Part shown: positions 26,287 to 36,451 of the stretch, in pieces
Position numbering within the stretch: position 1 is the stretch's first letter
Layout of the letters: each line of letters starts with the position of its first letter
Assembly (NCBI RefSeq): GCF_019856455.1
Contig: NZ_CP082205.1
Location: forward strand, 682,001 to 746,000
DNA from: Streptococcus suis
Lineage (GTDB): Bacteria; Bacillota; Bacilli; Lactobacillales; Streptococcaceae
DNA: 64,000 nt
Direction: 5' to 3'
Notes under the pieces: generated by a model
What the model was told of the DNA's origin: nothing
Seen by the model: only the letters and a program-made list of their open reading frames with translations
Database searches by the model: none
Translations under genes and position numbers: made by a program

Positions 26287-26671
26287 GCCAGATTCATAGT
26301 GTCTCAGATCAATACCGATAAAGGCATTGATTTGATTGGCAGACTGAAAACGGCGAATATCTCCCAGTTCACCAATAATACTTGTTGCAGTAGTCTCAGC
26401 TATTCCAGGAATAGAGAGCAGAATGTCATATTCAGGTAATGGCTGAGCTAGTTCCACCATTTGGTCTAGAACAGTTTGTCTCTGTTCAGAAAGTCTAAGC
26501 AATTCTTTTGCATAGTAACGAACCTCTTCCATGATCGGAGAGGTTTTCTTAACGGCACAATAAGATTGATTAGCTAGTGCTGTCAGCTTCTCAACTAAGT
26601 ACGCCACACGCTTATCCGAAATCCGTTTTGAAGTGGACTGACGGATGCTCTCTGAGAGTTCATCCTTGCTT
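26287..26671 (-). pseudogene. IS110 transposase fragment, middle part (copy A)
   Basis: Minus-strand piece from KDELSESIRQSTSKRIS to GIDLRHYES, including the helix-hairpin-helix segment LLSIPGIAETTATSIIGELG. Bounded left by IS66 and right by IS630. Confidence 0.9.
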
Positions 26672-26710
26672 ATACTGTTCAAAAAACAAAAACTAACGTA
26701 TAATAGATTT

Positions 26711-27223
26711 ATGAAACTTACTATCGAACAAACAAACGAATTAAAAACTTATTTGAAAGATAAAACCTATTCCCCATTTCATAGACGACTTCAAGTAATC
26801 CTGTTCAGAGCCGAAGGTCTCAGTTATAGAGAAATCACTAACCTTATCGGCTATTCAAAGTATACAATCTGGTCCTTACAAGGCAAGTATGAGCTTGGTG
26901 GGATTTCAGCTCTAGTAAGAGAAACGCGAGGTGGACGGAACCGTCAATATTTAACCCTTCAAGAAGAGGAAGCATTTCTAAAAGAACAGTTAACAGCTTC
27001 ACTAAATGGCGAATTTGTGACCATAAACTCTCTCTACGAAACTTATCAGAAACGGGTTGGACACCCTACGACCAAGGAAGGATTCTATGCCCTTCTGAAA
27101 CGCCATGGTTGGCGCAAAGTGACGCCAAGACCAGAACACCCTAAAAAAGCAGACGCCGAAACGATTCTAGCGTCTAAAAATAAAATCTTCATTCACGAAA
27201 ATAGGAAAGCGCTTCAAGAATAG
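26711..27223 (+). CDS. IS630 transposase, first reading frame
   Basis: 170 residues: helix-turn-helix domains (YREITNLIGYSKYTIWSLQGKY, winged helix region with TKEGFYALLKRHGWRKV). Ends in a stop at 27223 shortly after a TAAAAATAAAATC stretch; the catalytic half is in another phase. In IS630-Spn1 the transposase is also split over two overlapping phases, so programmed frameshifting is possible, but decay cannot be excluded. Confidence 0.8.
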   Translation: MKLTIEQTNELKTYLKDKTYSPFHRRLQVILFRAEGLSYREITNLIGYSKYTIWSLQGKYELGGISALVRETRGGRNRQYLTLQEEEAFLKEQLTASLNGEFVTINSLYETYQKRVGHPTTKEGFYALLKRHGWRKVTPRPEHPKKADAETILASKNKIFIHENRKALQE

Positions 27224-27746
27224 TCGTCGCTATCATAAAGTCAGACTAATGTATCAAGATGAGGCGGGTTTCGGTCGGATTAGTAAAATTGGAAAGGCCT
27301 GGGCACCAAAAGGGGTGAGACCGCATGTACATAGCCACTATATTCGTGAGTATCGCTATTGCTATGGTGCTATTGATGCCCATACAGGAGAGTCCTTCTT
27401 CATTATCGCTGGGGGTTGCAATACAGATTGGATGAATGTTTTTCTCAAACAACTATCTGAAGCTTATCCTGACGATTATATTTTATTAGTGATGGACAAT
27501 GCCGTTTGGCATAAATCAAGTACCTTAGAGAAACCACATAATATTGGTTTTGAGTTTATTCCTCCCTATACTCCTGAAATGAATCCAATTGAACAAGTTT
27601 GGGCTGAGATTCGAAAGAGAGGGTTTAAGAATAAAGCTTTTAAAACACTAGATGATGTGATAAACAAGCTTCAAGAAGTGATACGAGAGTTAGATTGGTC
27701 TATTTTAAAACCAATTGTTAGTAGACGATGGTTAAAAAACACTTGA
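27219..27746 (+). CDS. IS630 transposase, second reading frame (catalytic domain)
   Basis: About 175 residues in the alternative phase: KVRLMYQDEAGFGR (first Asp), ILLVMDNAVWHKS (second Asp) and FIPPYTPEMNPIEQVWAEIRKRGF (Glu), a full DDE triad of the IS630/mariner superfamily. The exact upstream limit depends on where frames meet; the first ATG is at 27249. Confidence 0.85.
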   Translation, partial: NSRRYHKVRLMYQDEAGFGRISKIGKAWAPKGVRPHVHSHYIREYRYCYGAIDAHTGESFFIIAGGCNTDWMNVFLKQLSEAYPDDYILLVMDNAVWHKSSTLEKPHNIGFEFIPPYTPEMNPIEQVWAEIRKRGFKNKAFKTLDDVINKLQEVIRELDWSILKPIVSRRWLKNT

Positions 27747-27777
27747 TTGGTTTGATTTTGATTTTTGTTGAGTATTA

Positions 27778-28330
27778 ACTCAAGCACGAAGTCCTTGCAA
27801 GGAAAATCTATGACTAGGTTCCAGTATTGTTGGCCAGATGGTGTTGATAAGATAGTTTCCAATTCAGGAAAAGTGACTTGTAAGACCTTGTGCAGACGGT
27901 TTTTAGCTCGAACGATGTCCTCAGTTAAGTTCTGATAGAAGCGACTTAAATCTCGCAGTTCTTGATAGACTTCTTCTTGGACATAAGTGGGTTTACGATT
28001 CAGCACAAATTGAGATTGAGCCAGTTTTTCAGCGTCAATTTGATCTGTTTTCCTCACACGCAAGCTATCCAGTTGCTTCTTAGCTTCTAAGGGATTAAGC
28101 CTTGTATAAGCATAGCCATTATCTTCTAGAAAAGTTTGGAGACGGCGAGAATAGACACCTGTTGCTTCAAAGATGATTTCTGGTTTATGGACGGTTCTCA
28201 AATCGCCAAGTAGCCGAGCAAAGCCTAAGGCGTCATTGGACATGGTATAGCCATGAACTTTCTCACCATTGACTAGAATGGCCACTTCTGAACTTGCCTT
28301 ACTCACATCAATCCCAAAAACTGCACGCAT
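27778..28330 (-). pseudogene. IS110 transposase fragment, N-terminal part (copy A)
   Basis: Starts at ATG 28328-28330 after GAGGT, as in copy B. Contains the RuvC-like DEDD motifs FGIDVSKASSEVAI, FEATGVYSRRL and KTDQIDAEKLAQ. Broken by IS630 after ...DFVLEL. Confidence 0.9.
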
Positions 28331-28575
28331 GATATTACCTCTTTGTCTTGAATGATTCCTTGTTTTAGTGATGTCATTTTCAATACTCGACGTCTGGCGT
28401 CCCACATACTTTGATAACATTCTTTCTAAAACAGGTGTCTTGCCAGTTTTCGATGCGACGTCTAGCGTCAAAAGAGTTCTCGACTTAACAAGACACCTCT
28501 ACTTTAACATAAAGAAAAAGTAGTGACTACTCTCTCCCGTCGGAGATTTCCTCACTACTAATCTTAGTATGTTTT
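28331..28575 (-). ncRNA. Candidate IS110 bridge RNA, copy A
   Basis: Same 5' non-coding end as 33307-33551 with a few substitutions; both long hairpins conserved. See the copy B entry for the structure. Confidence 0.5.
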
Positions 28576-28603
28576 AGACTGGTCGAGTTCTTTCCCACTC
28601 CCT
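28576..28603 (-). repeat. Detached end of dispersed repeat copy 3
   Basis: AGACTGGTCGAGTTCTTTCC followed by CACTCCC equals the reverse complement of the start of copy 2 (GGGAGTGGGAAAGAACTCGA...). It rejoins 23611 once the IS110 is removed. Confidence 0.8.
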
Positions 28604-28612
28604 TTTTCATCG

Positions 28613-28764
28613 AAAAAGCAGTTCAATGAACCATTGAACTGCCGGATGACTCTAAGGAGGAGCGCTTAGAATTGGAACAAATTACTACACATGGCGTAAA
28701 AAATAGAAAGGAAGAAATCTGCTCCAATACCAAGCAGGCTAAAATAGTCCTTTGTTGCTCCTCA
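28613..28764 (-). ncRNA. Probable structured small RNA with own promoter and terminator
   Basis: Minus strand: TTGGTA (28794-28799), 18-bp spacer, TATACT (28770-28775), predicted start near 28763. The 5' GAGGAGC (28757-28763) pairs with GCTCCTC (28657-28663). Inside, a 19-bp stem with one mismatch joins 28716-28734 to 28665-28683, with a 22-nt bulge between. A perfect 11-bp terminator hairpin follows (28618-28642) with TTTTT. No convincing ORF. The closed stem-bubble-hairpin plan is reminiscent of 6S RNA, and the 3' part carries an anti-Shine-Dalgarno-like UCCUCCUU; I cannot assign a family. Confidence 0.55.
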
Positions 28765-28844
28765 GTCATAGTATAACACAATCCAAATGTTTTTACCAAT
28801 TATTACTATATTTTTTTCTTAAATATAGACATAAAAGTGTATAT

Positions 28845-28875
28845 AAAAATAAGAGCATATATCGCTCTTATTTTT
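28845..28875 (-). terminator. Terminator of the DUF975 gene
   Basis: AAAAATAAGAGC pairs with GCTCTTATTTTT (perfect 12 bp), T-run on both strands; overlaps the stop codon. Confidence 0.85.
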
Positions 28876-29716
28876 ATACGTAACTCATTTTCTTAGCCTG
28901 CTCATCTAAAATTTCTTCATGGAAGTGTATTTGTGCAGCATAGTGATACGGCCATACATATAAACCAGCCAGGCCAAATGTAATAATGACAAGAAGGAAC
29001 CAGCCAATGAAGGATAAATCAAGTGTAAAGCGTTTAAACTTGTAGCCTTTCATCAACTTTCGACTAGACCGAATGATTGAAAAAGCGCCTGTATATTCTT
29101 CGCGTTCTAATTGATCAAACAAGATATATTCTACCTGTGAATAAGCATAGAATTGTGGAATATAAAGAGCAATTCCTAAAACCATAAGTAGGATACCTCC
29201 CATGGCCATTAGCCCTAGTATGGCAAGGATTTCCATAGGAAGTGCATCAGGGTCTAAGGATTGACTGGATGCAGCTATGATTGTAATCATCGTTCCAGCA
29301 CCGATAAGTAAACCAATACCAAGGTAAAACAGTAGTCCCCAAAGGAAGAGCAAGAAACTTGTTAAAATGTAGGTTCGAAAGATTTTCCAGAAATCTTTAT
29401 GATTGAAAATCATCAGCACATCGTTAAATGATGTGGAAGTTTTTACCCCTTTGATAAGATGAAATATAGTGCATATAATGGATAAGTGCAGTAGTCCTAA
29501 TAGCAATCCGTAAAATATTGGAAACAAGGAGGTAGAAATAAAGTAGCTAGGACTGGCAAGTTCCTCAGCTGACACTCCAGCAAGGCTATTGCGAGAGAAA
29601 GAAATTAACTGAACGATAACAGAAATAGTGACGGGGATGACAGCCACTTGATAGATACCAGGTGTCTCGTTTAGTGTTTGGCGAGCCCGCTCACGTATAT
29701 TAGAAATTGTAAACAT
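28874..29716 (-). CDS. DUF975-family membrane protein
   Basis: 280 residues, six hydrophobic segments, with the DUF975 features: N-terminal IRERARQTLN, the central FNHKDFWKIFRTYIL, SQVEYILFDQ and the C-terminal YVWPYHYAAQIHFHEEIL. Common in streptococci and lactobacilli; function unknown. Start ATG follows AAGGAGGTTATGTAG. Monocistronic with its own terminator; divergent from tgt. Confidence 0.85.
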   Translation of the reverse strand: MFTISNIRERARQTLNETPGIYQVAVIPVTISVIVQLISFSRNSLAGVSAEELASPSYFISTSLFPIFYGLLLGLLHLSIICTIFHLIKGVKTSTSFNDVLMIFNHKDFWKIFRTYILTSFLLFLWGLLFYLGIGLLIGAGTMITIIAASSQSLDPDALPMEILAILGLMAMGGILLMVLGIALYIPQFYAYSQVEYILFDQLEREEYTGAFSIIRSSRKLMKGYKFKRFTLDLSFIGWFLLVIITFGLAGLYVWPYHYAAQIHFHEEILDEQAKKMSYV

Positions 29717-31178
<1,462 letters not shown>

Positions 31179-31189
31179 CGTTGAAAATA

Positions 31190-31327
31190 ACCCTAAAATA
31201 TTTGAAAATGAACTTTCGATAATAAGCATGATTAAAATAATTTGGCTCTATAATTTCTAACTTAATTTCATAAGAAAAACACCCCAATCGTTAGATTTTG
31301 TGTCTAACTTTTGGGGTGCAGTTCATT
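31190..31327 (-). mobile_element. IS3-family (IS150-group) left-end remnant
   Basis: On the minus strand TGAACTGCACCCCAAAAGTT begins at 31327 and continues into a hairpin (CACCCCAA.GTTAGA / TCTAAC.TTGGGGTG, 31280-31318), then MKLS as the start of an orfA that meets stops at once. This is the end pattern of streptococcal IS3 elements (from memory). The hairpin may now terminate tgt transcription. Confidence 0.6.
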
Positions 31328-31378
31328 TTTGGAAATCGCTTTTTTTTATTGTCTAAACACTACGTTTTGTAATTGGTG

Positions 31379-31579
31379 TTAACTGAAAGTTAATTCTTCA
31401 AATTTTGTACAAAAGTTTTCTGTAACCTTCTTGAGATTAATTGTAAGTATGCTGGCTACACGATCGCTGTGAATCAGAGGTGTTGCACCTGGATTTAGCT
31501 CCAATGCCTTCTTAATGGTCTTCATATCTAGTGGGCTAACATTATGATGACAATTCTCATAAGAGATGATAGAACACAA
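31379..31579 (-). pseudogene. IS3-family transposase OrfB remnant
   Basis: KKALELNPGATPLIHSDR is the second-Asp segment of IS3 OrfB; the following GFQYTS-like part and the catalytic Glu are lost to frameshift. Non-functional. Confidence 0.65.
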
Positions 31580-31927
31580 TCATATTTCTATTTAATAGCA
31601 TTGAGATAAGTTCTGACACCTAAACTGTATTGTAATTATGTGATATCATTATTCAATATTTGGTTTTGGGCTGTGAATTCTCGATTGATCAAGTAATCTA
31701 CGTAGAATCTCTCACCAGCTTTTGTACAAGACTGTCTTATACGACGTATTACAAAGTTTGAGCCTTTTGATGGGGCTAAGTTGTTATTCCGAATTTATTC
31801 TGAATTTTCTTAGGTTTATTGGTATATAGTGTCCTGTATAGAATTCAACCAATATGGATTACTGGTAGACATCAATGTTACAGCAGATTTCAATCATGAT
31901 TTCCATTTGGAAAGCCTACTATTTTTT
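31580..31927. other. Degenerate sequence between IS3 and IS110 remnants
   Basis: No supported gene. An 80-codon open frame (31829-32071) runs across the IS110 boundary and is therefore composite; probably debris of earlier insertions. Confidence 0.5.
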
Positions 31928-32103
31928 CTACCATTTGTCAAGCCTGTCAAGGTATTTGATGAAAAATATTTTGAGTTCAATAGTCAAAATAAGGAAATTG
32001 TTTTCTTTTGGACTAAAGTTTCGTGTAAAAAAGAGTACACGAAATTAACACCTTATGTTGAAAATTTTTGATAAGGTGTTACAATAATATAGCATAAACA
32101 ATC

Positions 32104-33306
32104 TTACTGATTTTGGGTAGAACGATAATCGTAAAGTTTGTTATGCGTTATGAGGTAATACATTGTCCGAATGAGACGATGTATGGAGGCAATCGTGTGT
32201 GGCTTTGTAGAAGTCGTTTGCGATTGTCTTTTTCGTTTCTCATAAAAGTCGGCGATATGGCAAGGATTGGTGTGACTGGCTGAAGCGATATTGTGAATAC
32301 ATTTGAACAGAATCTTTCTAGCGTAGGGATTGCCACGCTTGGTAATGTGTTCCTTAGCGAGGAAGTTACCAGATTCATAGTGTCTCAGGTCAATACCGAT
32401 AAAGGCATTGATTTGATTGGCAGACTGAAAACGGCGAATATCTCCCAGTTCACCAATAATACTTGTTGCAGTAGTCTCAGCTATTCCAGGAATAGAGAGC
32501 AGAATGTCATATTCAGGTAATGGCTGAGCTAGTTCCACCATTTGGTCTAGAACAGTTTGTCTCTGTTCAGAAAGTCTAAGCAATTCTTTTGCATAGTAAC
32601 GAACCTCTTCCAGCATTGGAGAGGTTTTCTTGACGGCACAATACGATTGATTAGCTAGTGCTATCAGCTTCTCAGCTAAATACGCCACACGCTTGTCCGA
32701 AATACGTTTTGAGGTGGACTGACGAATGCTCTCTAAGAGTTCGTCCTTGCTTAAATCAAGCACGAAGTCCTTGCAAGGAAACGCAGTAACTAAGTTCCAG
32801 TATTGTTCCCCAGTTGGCTTTGATAAGACAGTCTCTATCTCTGGAAACGTGACTTGCAAGACCTTGTGCAGACGGTTTTTAGCTCGAACGATGTCCTCAG
32901 TTAAGTTCTGATAGAAGCGACTTAAAGCTCGCAGTTCTTGATAGACTTCTTCTTGGACATAAGTGGGTTTACGATTCAGCACAAATTGAGATTGAGCCAG
33001 TTTTTCGGCGTCAATTTGATCTGTTTTCCGCACACGCAAGCTATCCAGTTGCTTCTTAGCTTCTAAGGGATTAAGCCGTGTATAAGCGTAGCCATGTTCA
33101 TCCAGAAAAGCTTGAAGACGACGAGAATAGACACCTGTTGCTTCAAAGATGATTTCTGGCTTATGGACGGTTTTCAAATCGCCAAGTAGCCGAGCAAAGC
33201 CTAAGGCGTCATTGGACATGGTATAGCCATGAACTTTCTCACTATTGACTAGAATGGCCACTTCTGAACTTGCCTTACTCACATCAATCCCAAAAACTGC
33301 ACGCAT
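32104..33306 (-). CDS. IS110-family transposase (DEDD recombinase)
   Basis: 400 residues; N-terminal RuvC-like DEDD domain (FGIDVSKASSEVAIL, FEATGVYSRRL, RVRKTDQIDAEKLA), coiled-coil middle, and C-terminal Tnp domain (LLSIPGIAETTATSIIGELG, GIDLRHYESGNFLAKEHITK with the likely catalytic Ser). ATG 33306 is preceded by GAGGT at good distance; the longer in-frame start at 33447 lies within the non-coding end and lacks a site. Appears intact and is the likely source for both copies. Confidence 0.95.
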   Translation of the reverse strand: MRAVFGIDVSKASSEVAILVNSEKVHGYTMSNDALGFARLLGDLKTVHKPEIIFEATGVYSRRLQAFLDEHGYAYTRLNPLEAKKQLDSLRVRKTDQIDAEKLAQSQFVLNRKPTYVQEEVYQELRALSRFYQNLTEDIVRAKNRLHKVLQVTFPEIETVLSKPTGEQYWNLVTAFPCKDFVLDLSKDELLESIRQSTSKRISDKRVAYLAEKLIALANQSYCAVKKTSPMLEEVRYYAKELLRLSEQRQTVLDQMVELAQPLPEYDILLSIPGIAETTATSIIGELGDIRRFQSANQINAFIGIDLRHYESGNFLAKEHITKRGNPYARKILFKCIHNIASASHTNPCHIADFYEKRKRQSQTTSTKPHTIASIHRLIRTMYYLITHNKLYDYRSTQNQ

Positions 33307-33551
33307 GATATTACCTCTTTGTCTTGAATGATTCCTTGTTTTAATGATGTCATTTTCAATACTCGACGTCAGGCGTCCCACATACTTTGATAACATTCTT
33401 TCTAAAACAGGTGTCTTGCCAGTTTTTGATGCGACGTCTAGCGTCAAAAGAGTTCTCGACTTAACAAGACACCTCTACTTTATCATAAAGAAAAAGTAGT
33501 GACTACTCTCTCCCGTCGGAGATTTCCTCACTACTAATCTTAGTATGTTTT
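33307..33551 (-). ncRNA. Candidate IS110 bridge RNA (5' non-coding end), copy B
   Basis: 245 bp upstream of the transposase, almost identical in both copies. Two stem-loops: AGGTGTCTTG (33409-33418) with CAAGACACCT (33465-33474), 10 bp perfect, enclosing a large loop with a GATGC/GCGTC substem; and AGTAGTGA (33495-33502) with TCACTACT (33528-33535), which encloses an internal loop (ctactc/tttcc) and a TCTCC-cgtc-GGAGA tip. Stem-loops with internal loops in the 5' end are the plan of IS110-group bridge RNAs that pair with target and donor DNA. Guide sequences not resolved. Confidence 0.55.
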
Positions 33552-33753
33552 TGTGCAATAGAATAAAAGACTACTTGTAATTTGAATTTCAGGCTTTTAA
33601 GCATATCTGAGTTTTTCCATGACTCATATTTTTGGATAGAATGGATAAAGCTCTATTAAATACCACGTAGTTATAATTTTCCACCCTATTATATATTGAA
33701 ATCCTTTTACTGTAATTTGTTAGCTGGTGTAACCTACTTAGTTTTTTTGTTTC

Positions 33754-34905
33754 TTATCTAGGAAACGTTAAATCCGGTATATGTAAAAACTGTTGAACAG
33801 CTGTAGCAATACCTCCATATAGTGTTGCTGTATCACCTAGGTTCGAAATTGTTAAGGAGACCTTTTGTGCAAATTGACTATTAATTTCTGATTCCAATTT
33901 ATCTAGAAGTTTGGGTATCTTAGCATACAGCGAGCTATTGATAATTACTAGTTGAGGATCACAAAGCATGATGAGATTATTAATACCAATAGCTTGATGA
34001 TAGATCTGTTGGTTTATGAGTTCCTGAGTGAAGGAATCTGAGCAAAGATAATATTGAGAAATTAGGTCCGAATTAGCATGCTTAAGGTTATAGTGTTTGG
34101 AGAATTCTTGATATACGACTAGATTTGATGCATATTTCTCTAAGCATCCCAAATTACCACAATTACAAGCCTTGCCTTTGGGGTGTAAAATGGTATGTCC
34201 AATTTCACCAGCTTGTCCATGAGCTCCAGTCTGCAAGCGTTTATCCTGAATAATACCTGCTCCGATACCGCTATGGATACTGATGCTGATAAGATTGTCT
34301 CTGGATTGTGAGAAGGTAAATTCTCCTAATGCCGAAAGATTAGCCTCATTTTCCAAGTAGATAGGGAAATAGAACCGTTTTTCCAGTTCTTTTTTTAAAG
34401 GAAAATCTTTCAAATCATAAGAAGGGGTGAAACGGATGTGATTATCCACCACAATCCCATGAATGGCCAGAGTCATGCCGACCACATCGTGTAGGGTCAG
34501 TGGCGCTGCTGACAGTAATTCTTTGCTGTATTGTTCGATGTAATCGATAATATTTTCTCTGTTTAAGAGATGACGTTCTCTAAATTGACGAATAATAGTG
34601 CCGTCAAGGTAGCTGATTGCTCCACTGATGTAGTTATAGCCCAAGTCAAAGGCAATCACCAGACCAGCCTTGCCACAAAAATTGACAAAAATAGGTTTTC
34701 GTCCCCCGGTCTTACCAGATTGTCCAATTCCTGTTTCTTCCACAAGGCCACTATCGATGAGAGAAGTAGTAATAGACGAGACGCTAGCCTTATTGAGTCC
34801 GGTTTCCTTAGCAATTTGAGCTCTAGACAGGCCTTTGTTTTCAATAATAGTTTGAAGCACTAAGGCTTCATTTTGTTCACGAATTAAGTATTTATCTGTA
34901 GTCAT
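33754..34905 (-). CDS. xylR: Xylose-responsive repressor XylR (ROK family)
   Basis: 383 residues: winged helix-turn-helix (residues ~15-75; LSRAQIAKETGLNKASVSSITTSL) and ROK sugar-binding domain with AFDLGYNYISGAI, SGIGAGII and the zinc motif CNCGNLGCLE. Divergent from xylA, where a fitting operator is present; xylose would relieve repression. ATG 34905 is placed 7 bp from AAAGGA; the ATG at 34911 touches that site. Ends near IS110 copy B. Confidence 0.92.
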   Translation of the reverse strand: MTTDKYLIREQNEALVLQTIIENKGLSRAQIAKETGLNKASVSSITTSLIDSGLVEETGIGQSGKTGGRKPIFVNFCGKAGLVIAFDLGYNYISGAISYLDGTIIRQFRERHLLNRENIIDYIEQYSKELLSAAPLTLHDVVGMTLAIHGIVVDNHIRFTPSYDLKDFPLKKELEKRFYFPIYLENEANLSALGEFTFSQSRDNLISISIHSGIGAGIIQDKRLQTGAHGQAGEIGHTILHPKGKACNCGNLGCLEKYASNLVVYQEFSKHYNLKHANSDLISQYYLCSDSFTQELINQQIYHQAIGINNLIMLCDPQLVIINSSLYAKIPKLLDKLESEINSQFAQKVSLTISNLGDTATLYGGIATAVQQFLHIPDLTFPR

Positions 34906-34993
34906 TCTCATTTCCTTTTGACGAGATTATTTCTAGATGTTTTTACTGTTATTATGCCACAAAAAGGGGAATAAGCCAAAAATAAAAAAAAAT

Positions 34994-35009
34994 TTAAAAG
35001 CGCTTGACA
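34994..35009 (+). promoter_or_regulatory. cre-like site overlapping the xylA -35 box
   Basis: TTAAAAGCGCTTGACA: AAAGCGCTT core of CcpA sites overlapping TTGACA (35004-35009). With a 17-bp spacer the -10 is TACTCT (35027-35032). CcpA bound here would block RNA polymerase. Confidence 0.75.
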
Positions 35010-35042
35010 AAGAAGTGTTGATATGTTACTCTCTCTGTGTAA

Positions 35043-35065
35043 GTTAGTTTAACAAAAAAACTAAC
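35043..35065 (+). promoter_or_regulatory. xylO-like operator
   Basis: GTTAGTTT (35043-35050) and AAACTAAC (35058-35065) form a perfect inverted repeat with 7-bp spacer just downstream of the -10, matching the TTAGTTT...AAACTAA form of XylR operators. Confidence 0.85.
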
Positions 35066-35093
35066 AAAAGTCAATACATATAAGGAGAATATT

Positions 35094-36401
35094 ATGTCAT
35101 ATTTCCCACATTTATCACCAATTAAATATGAAGGTACAGCAACAACAAATCCTTTTGCTTTTCGCCATTACAATCCTGACGAGGTGATTGAAGGTAAAAC
35201 AATGAAAGAGCATTTGCGGTTTGCTCTTGCTTATTGGCATACCATGACACAAGATGGTTCAGATCCATTTGGTTATCCAACAAACGAGCGCACATGGTTT
35301 GGGGAAACTGTTATGGAGACAGCTCACAATCGAGTGGATGCGTTTTTTGAAATTCTTGAAAAACTTGGAGTGGATTATTTCTGTTTCCATGATATTGATA
35401 TTGCTCCGGCGGGGGATTCTTTAGAAGAATTCTTTTCTAACCTTGATGAAATTACAGACCATATTAAAGCAAAAATGGAAGAGACGGGGAAAAAACTTCT
35501 TTGGAATACAGCAAATATGTTTTCTCACCCTCGTTTCAACAATGGTGCAGCCTCCTCAAATAATGCAGAAGTCTTTGCCTATGCAGCTGCTCAAGTTAAG
35601 AAGGGGTTGGACATTTCTAAAAAACTTGGTGGCGAAAACTATGTCTTCTGGGGCGGACGTGAAGGGTACGAATCTTTGATCAATACTGACATGAAGTTTG
35701 AGCAAGAAAACATTGCCCGACTCTTCAAAATGGCGATTGCCTATGGTGAAAAGATTGGTCATAAGCCACAGTTCTTGATTGAGCCAAAACCAAAAGAACC
35801 GTCAAAACATCAGTATGATTTTGATGCGGCGACTACCATGGCCTTCATTCTCAAACACGGTCTTGAAGGAGATTTCAAGTTGAACCTAGAAGCTAACCAC
35901 GCGACCCTTGCAGGGCACACCTTTGAACATGAGCTAAATGTGGCGCGTGACTTTAATGCTCTTGGGTCGATTGACGCCAACCAAGGCGATATGCTTCTGG
36001 GCTGGGATACGGATGAGTTCCCGACAAACATCTACGACACCACCTTTACCATGCTTGAAATTTTGGCAAATGGAGGTCTAGCACCAGGTGGCATCAACTT
36101 TGATGCTAAGGTCCGTCGTTCATCCTTTGAAATGGAAGACCTTCTTTTAGCTCATATTGCTGGTATGGATACCTATGCGCGAGGTTTGAAAGCGGCAGCC
36201 AAAATTCGCTCTGATCGTTTCTTAGAGAACTTGAAAGAAAAACGCTATGCGAGCTATAAAGAAGGCATTGGTGCCAGCATTCTTGCAGATAAGGAAGACT
36301 TAGAAAGTCTCACTGCATATGCCTTGGAACACGACAATCCAAAATTAGAATCCAGCCATTTAGAGTTAGTCAAATCGCAATTAAATGATTATTTAGTATA
36401 A
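35094..36401 (+). CDS. xylA: Xylose isomerase
   Basis: 435 residues, class II xylose isomerase length. Interconverts D-xylose and D-xylulose. Catalytic His/Asp segment [12 protein letters not shown], metal ligands in [18 protein letters not shown] and [18 protein letters not shown], and GSIDANQGD...[15 protein letters not shown] ribosome-binding site. First gene of the xyl operon, under XylR and CcpA. Confidence 0.97.
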   Translation: MSYFPHLSPIKYEGTATTNPFAFRHYNPDEVIEGKTMKEHLRFALAYWHTMTQDGSDPFGYPTNERTWFGETVMETAHNRVDAFFEILEKLGVDYFCFHDIDIAPAGDSLEEFFSNLDEITDHIKAKMEETGKKLLWNTANMFSHPRFNNGAASSNNAEVFAYAAAQVKKGLDISKKLGGENYVFWGGREGYESLINTDMKFEQENIARLFKMAIAYGEKIGHKPQFLIEPKPKEPSKHQYDFDAATTMAFILKHGLEGDFKLNLEANHATLAGHTFEHELNVARDFNALGSIDANQGDMLLGWDTDEFPTNIYDTTFTMLEILANGGLAPGGINFDAKVRRSSFEMEDLLLAHIAGMDTYARGLKAAAKIRSDRFLENLKEKRYASYKEGIGASILADKEDLESLTAYALEHDNPKLESSHLELVKSQLNDYLV

Positions 36402-36451
36402 GGGGGGGTGTGGGGGATAGATGCCTTCCCACTTGTAGAAAGTAGGTTCGT
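36402..36451 (+). other. G-rich spacer between xylA and xylB
   Basis: TAA is followed by G7, TGT and G5, then GTGGG...CCCAC as a weak hairpin. The xylB ribosome-binding site (AGTAGGT) is poor. Confidence 0.5.

Larger units (their letters stand above)
26673..27775 (+). mobile_element. IS630-family insertion sequence
   Basis: 1103 bp flanked by TA (26671-26672 and 27776-27777), the target duplication of IS630/mariner elements. Imperfect inverted ends: TACTGTTCAAAAAACAAAAA left, ATACTCAACAAAAATCAAAA right read inward. Codes a two-phase transposase. Confidence 0.9.
23612..28575 (-). mobile_element. IS110-family element copy A, split by IS66 and IS630 insertions
   Basis: Inserted in the dispersed repeat between CTTTTT and AGAC, as shown by comparison with uninterrupted copy 2. 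Its transposase lies in three minus-strand pieces. Removing the IS66 unit (2227 bp plus 8-bp duplication) and the IS630 unit (1103 bp plus TA) leaves 1624 bp, the same as copy B at 31928-33551. No terminal inverted repeats and no target duplication of its own, as is usual for IS110. Confidence 0.9.
31928..33551 (-). mobile_element. IS110-family element copy B (intact)
   Basis: 1624 bp from CTACCATTTGTC to AGTATGTTTT, limits set by similarity with copy A. Contains a 3' non-coding end (31928-32103), an intact transposase and a 245-bp 5' non-coding end. Target flanks are T-rich in both copies. Direct orientation relative to copy A. Confidence 0.9.

Noticed and set aside
28640..28770. Short minus-strand ORF beginning ATGACTGAGGAG
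   Set aside because: The ATG falls at or before the predicted transcription start, and the stretch is better explained by RNA pairing.
28770..28860. CiaR-type operator for the small RNA
   Set aside because: Only one TTTAAG half-site is present, too far from the -10.
31829..32071. 80-codon plus-strand ORF next to IS110 copy B
   Set aside because: It crosses the IS110 boundary; its 3' half recurs at copy A as part of the IS end, so it is composite.
33307..33447. Extended N terminus of the IS110 transposase (47 extra codons)
   Set aside because: Lies in the structured non-coding end; ATG 33306 has the ribosome-binding site and begins the family sequence.
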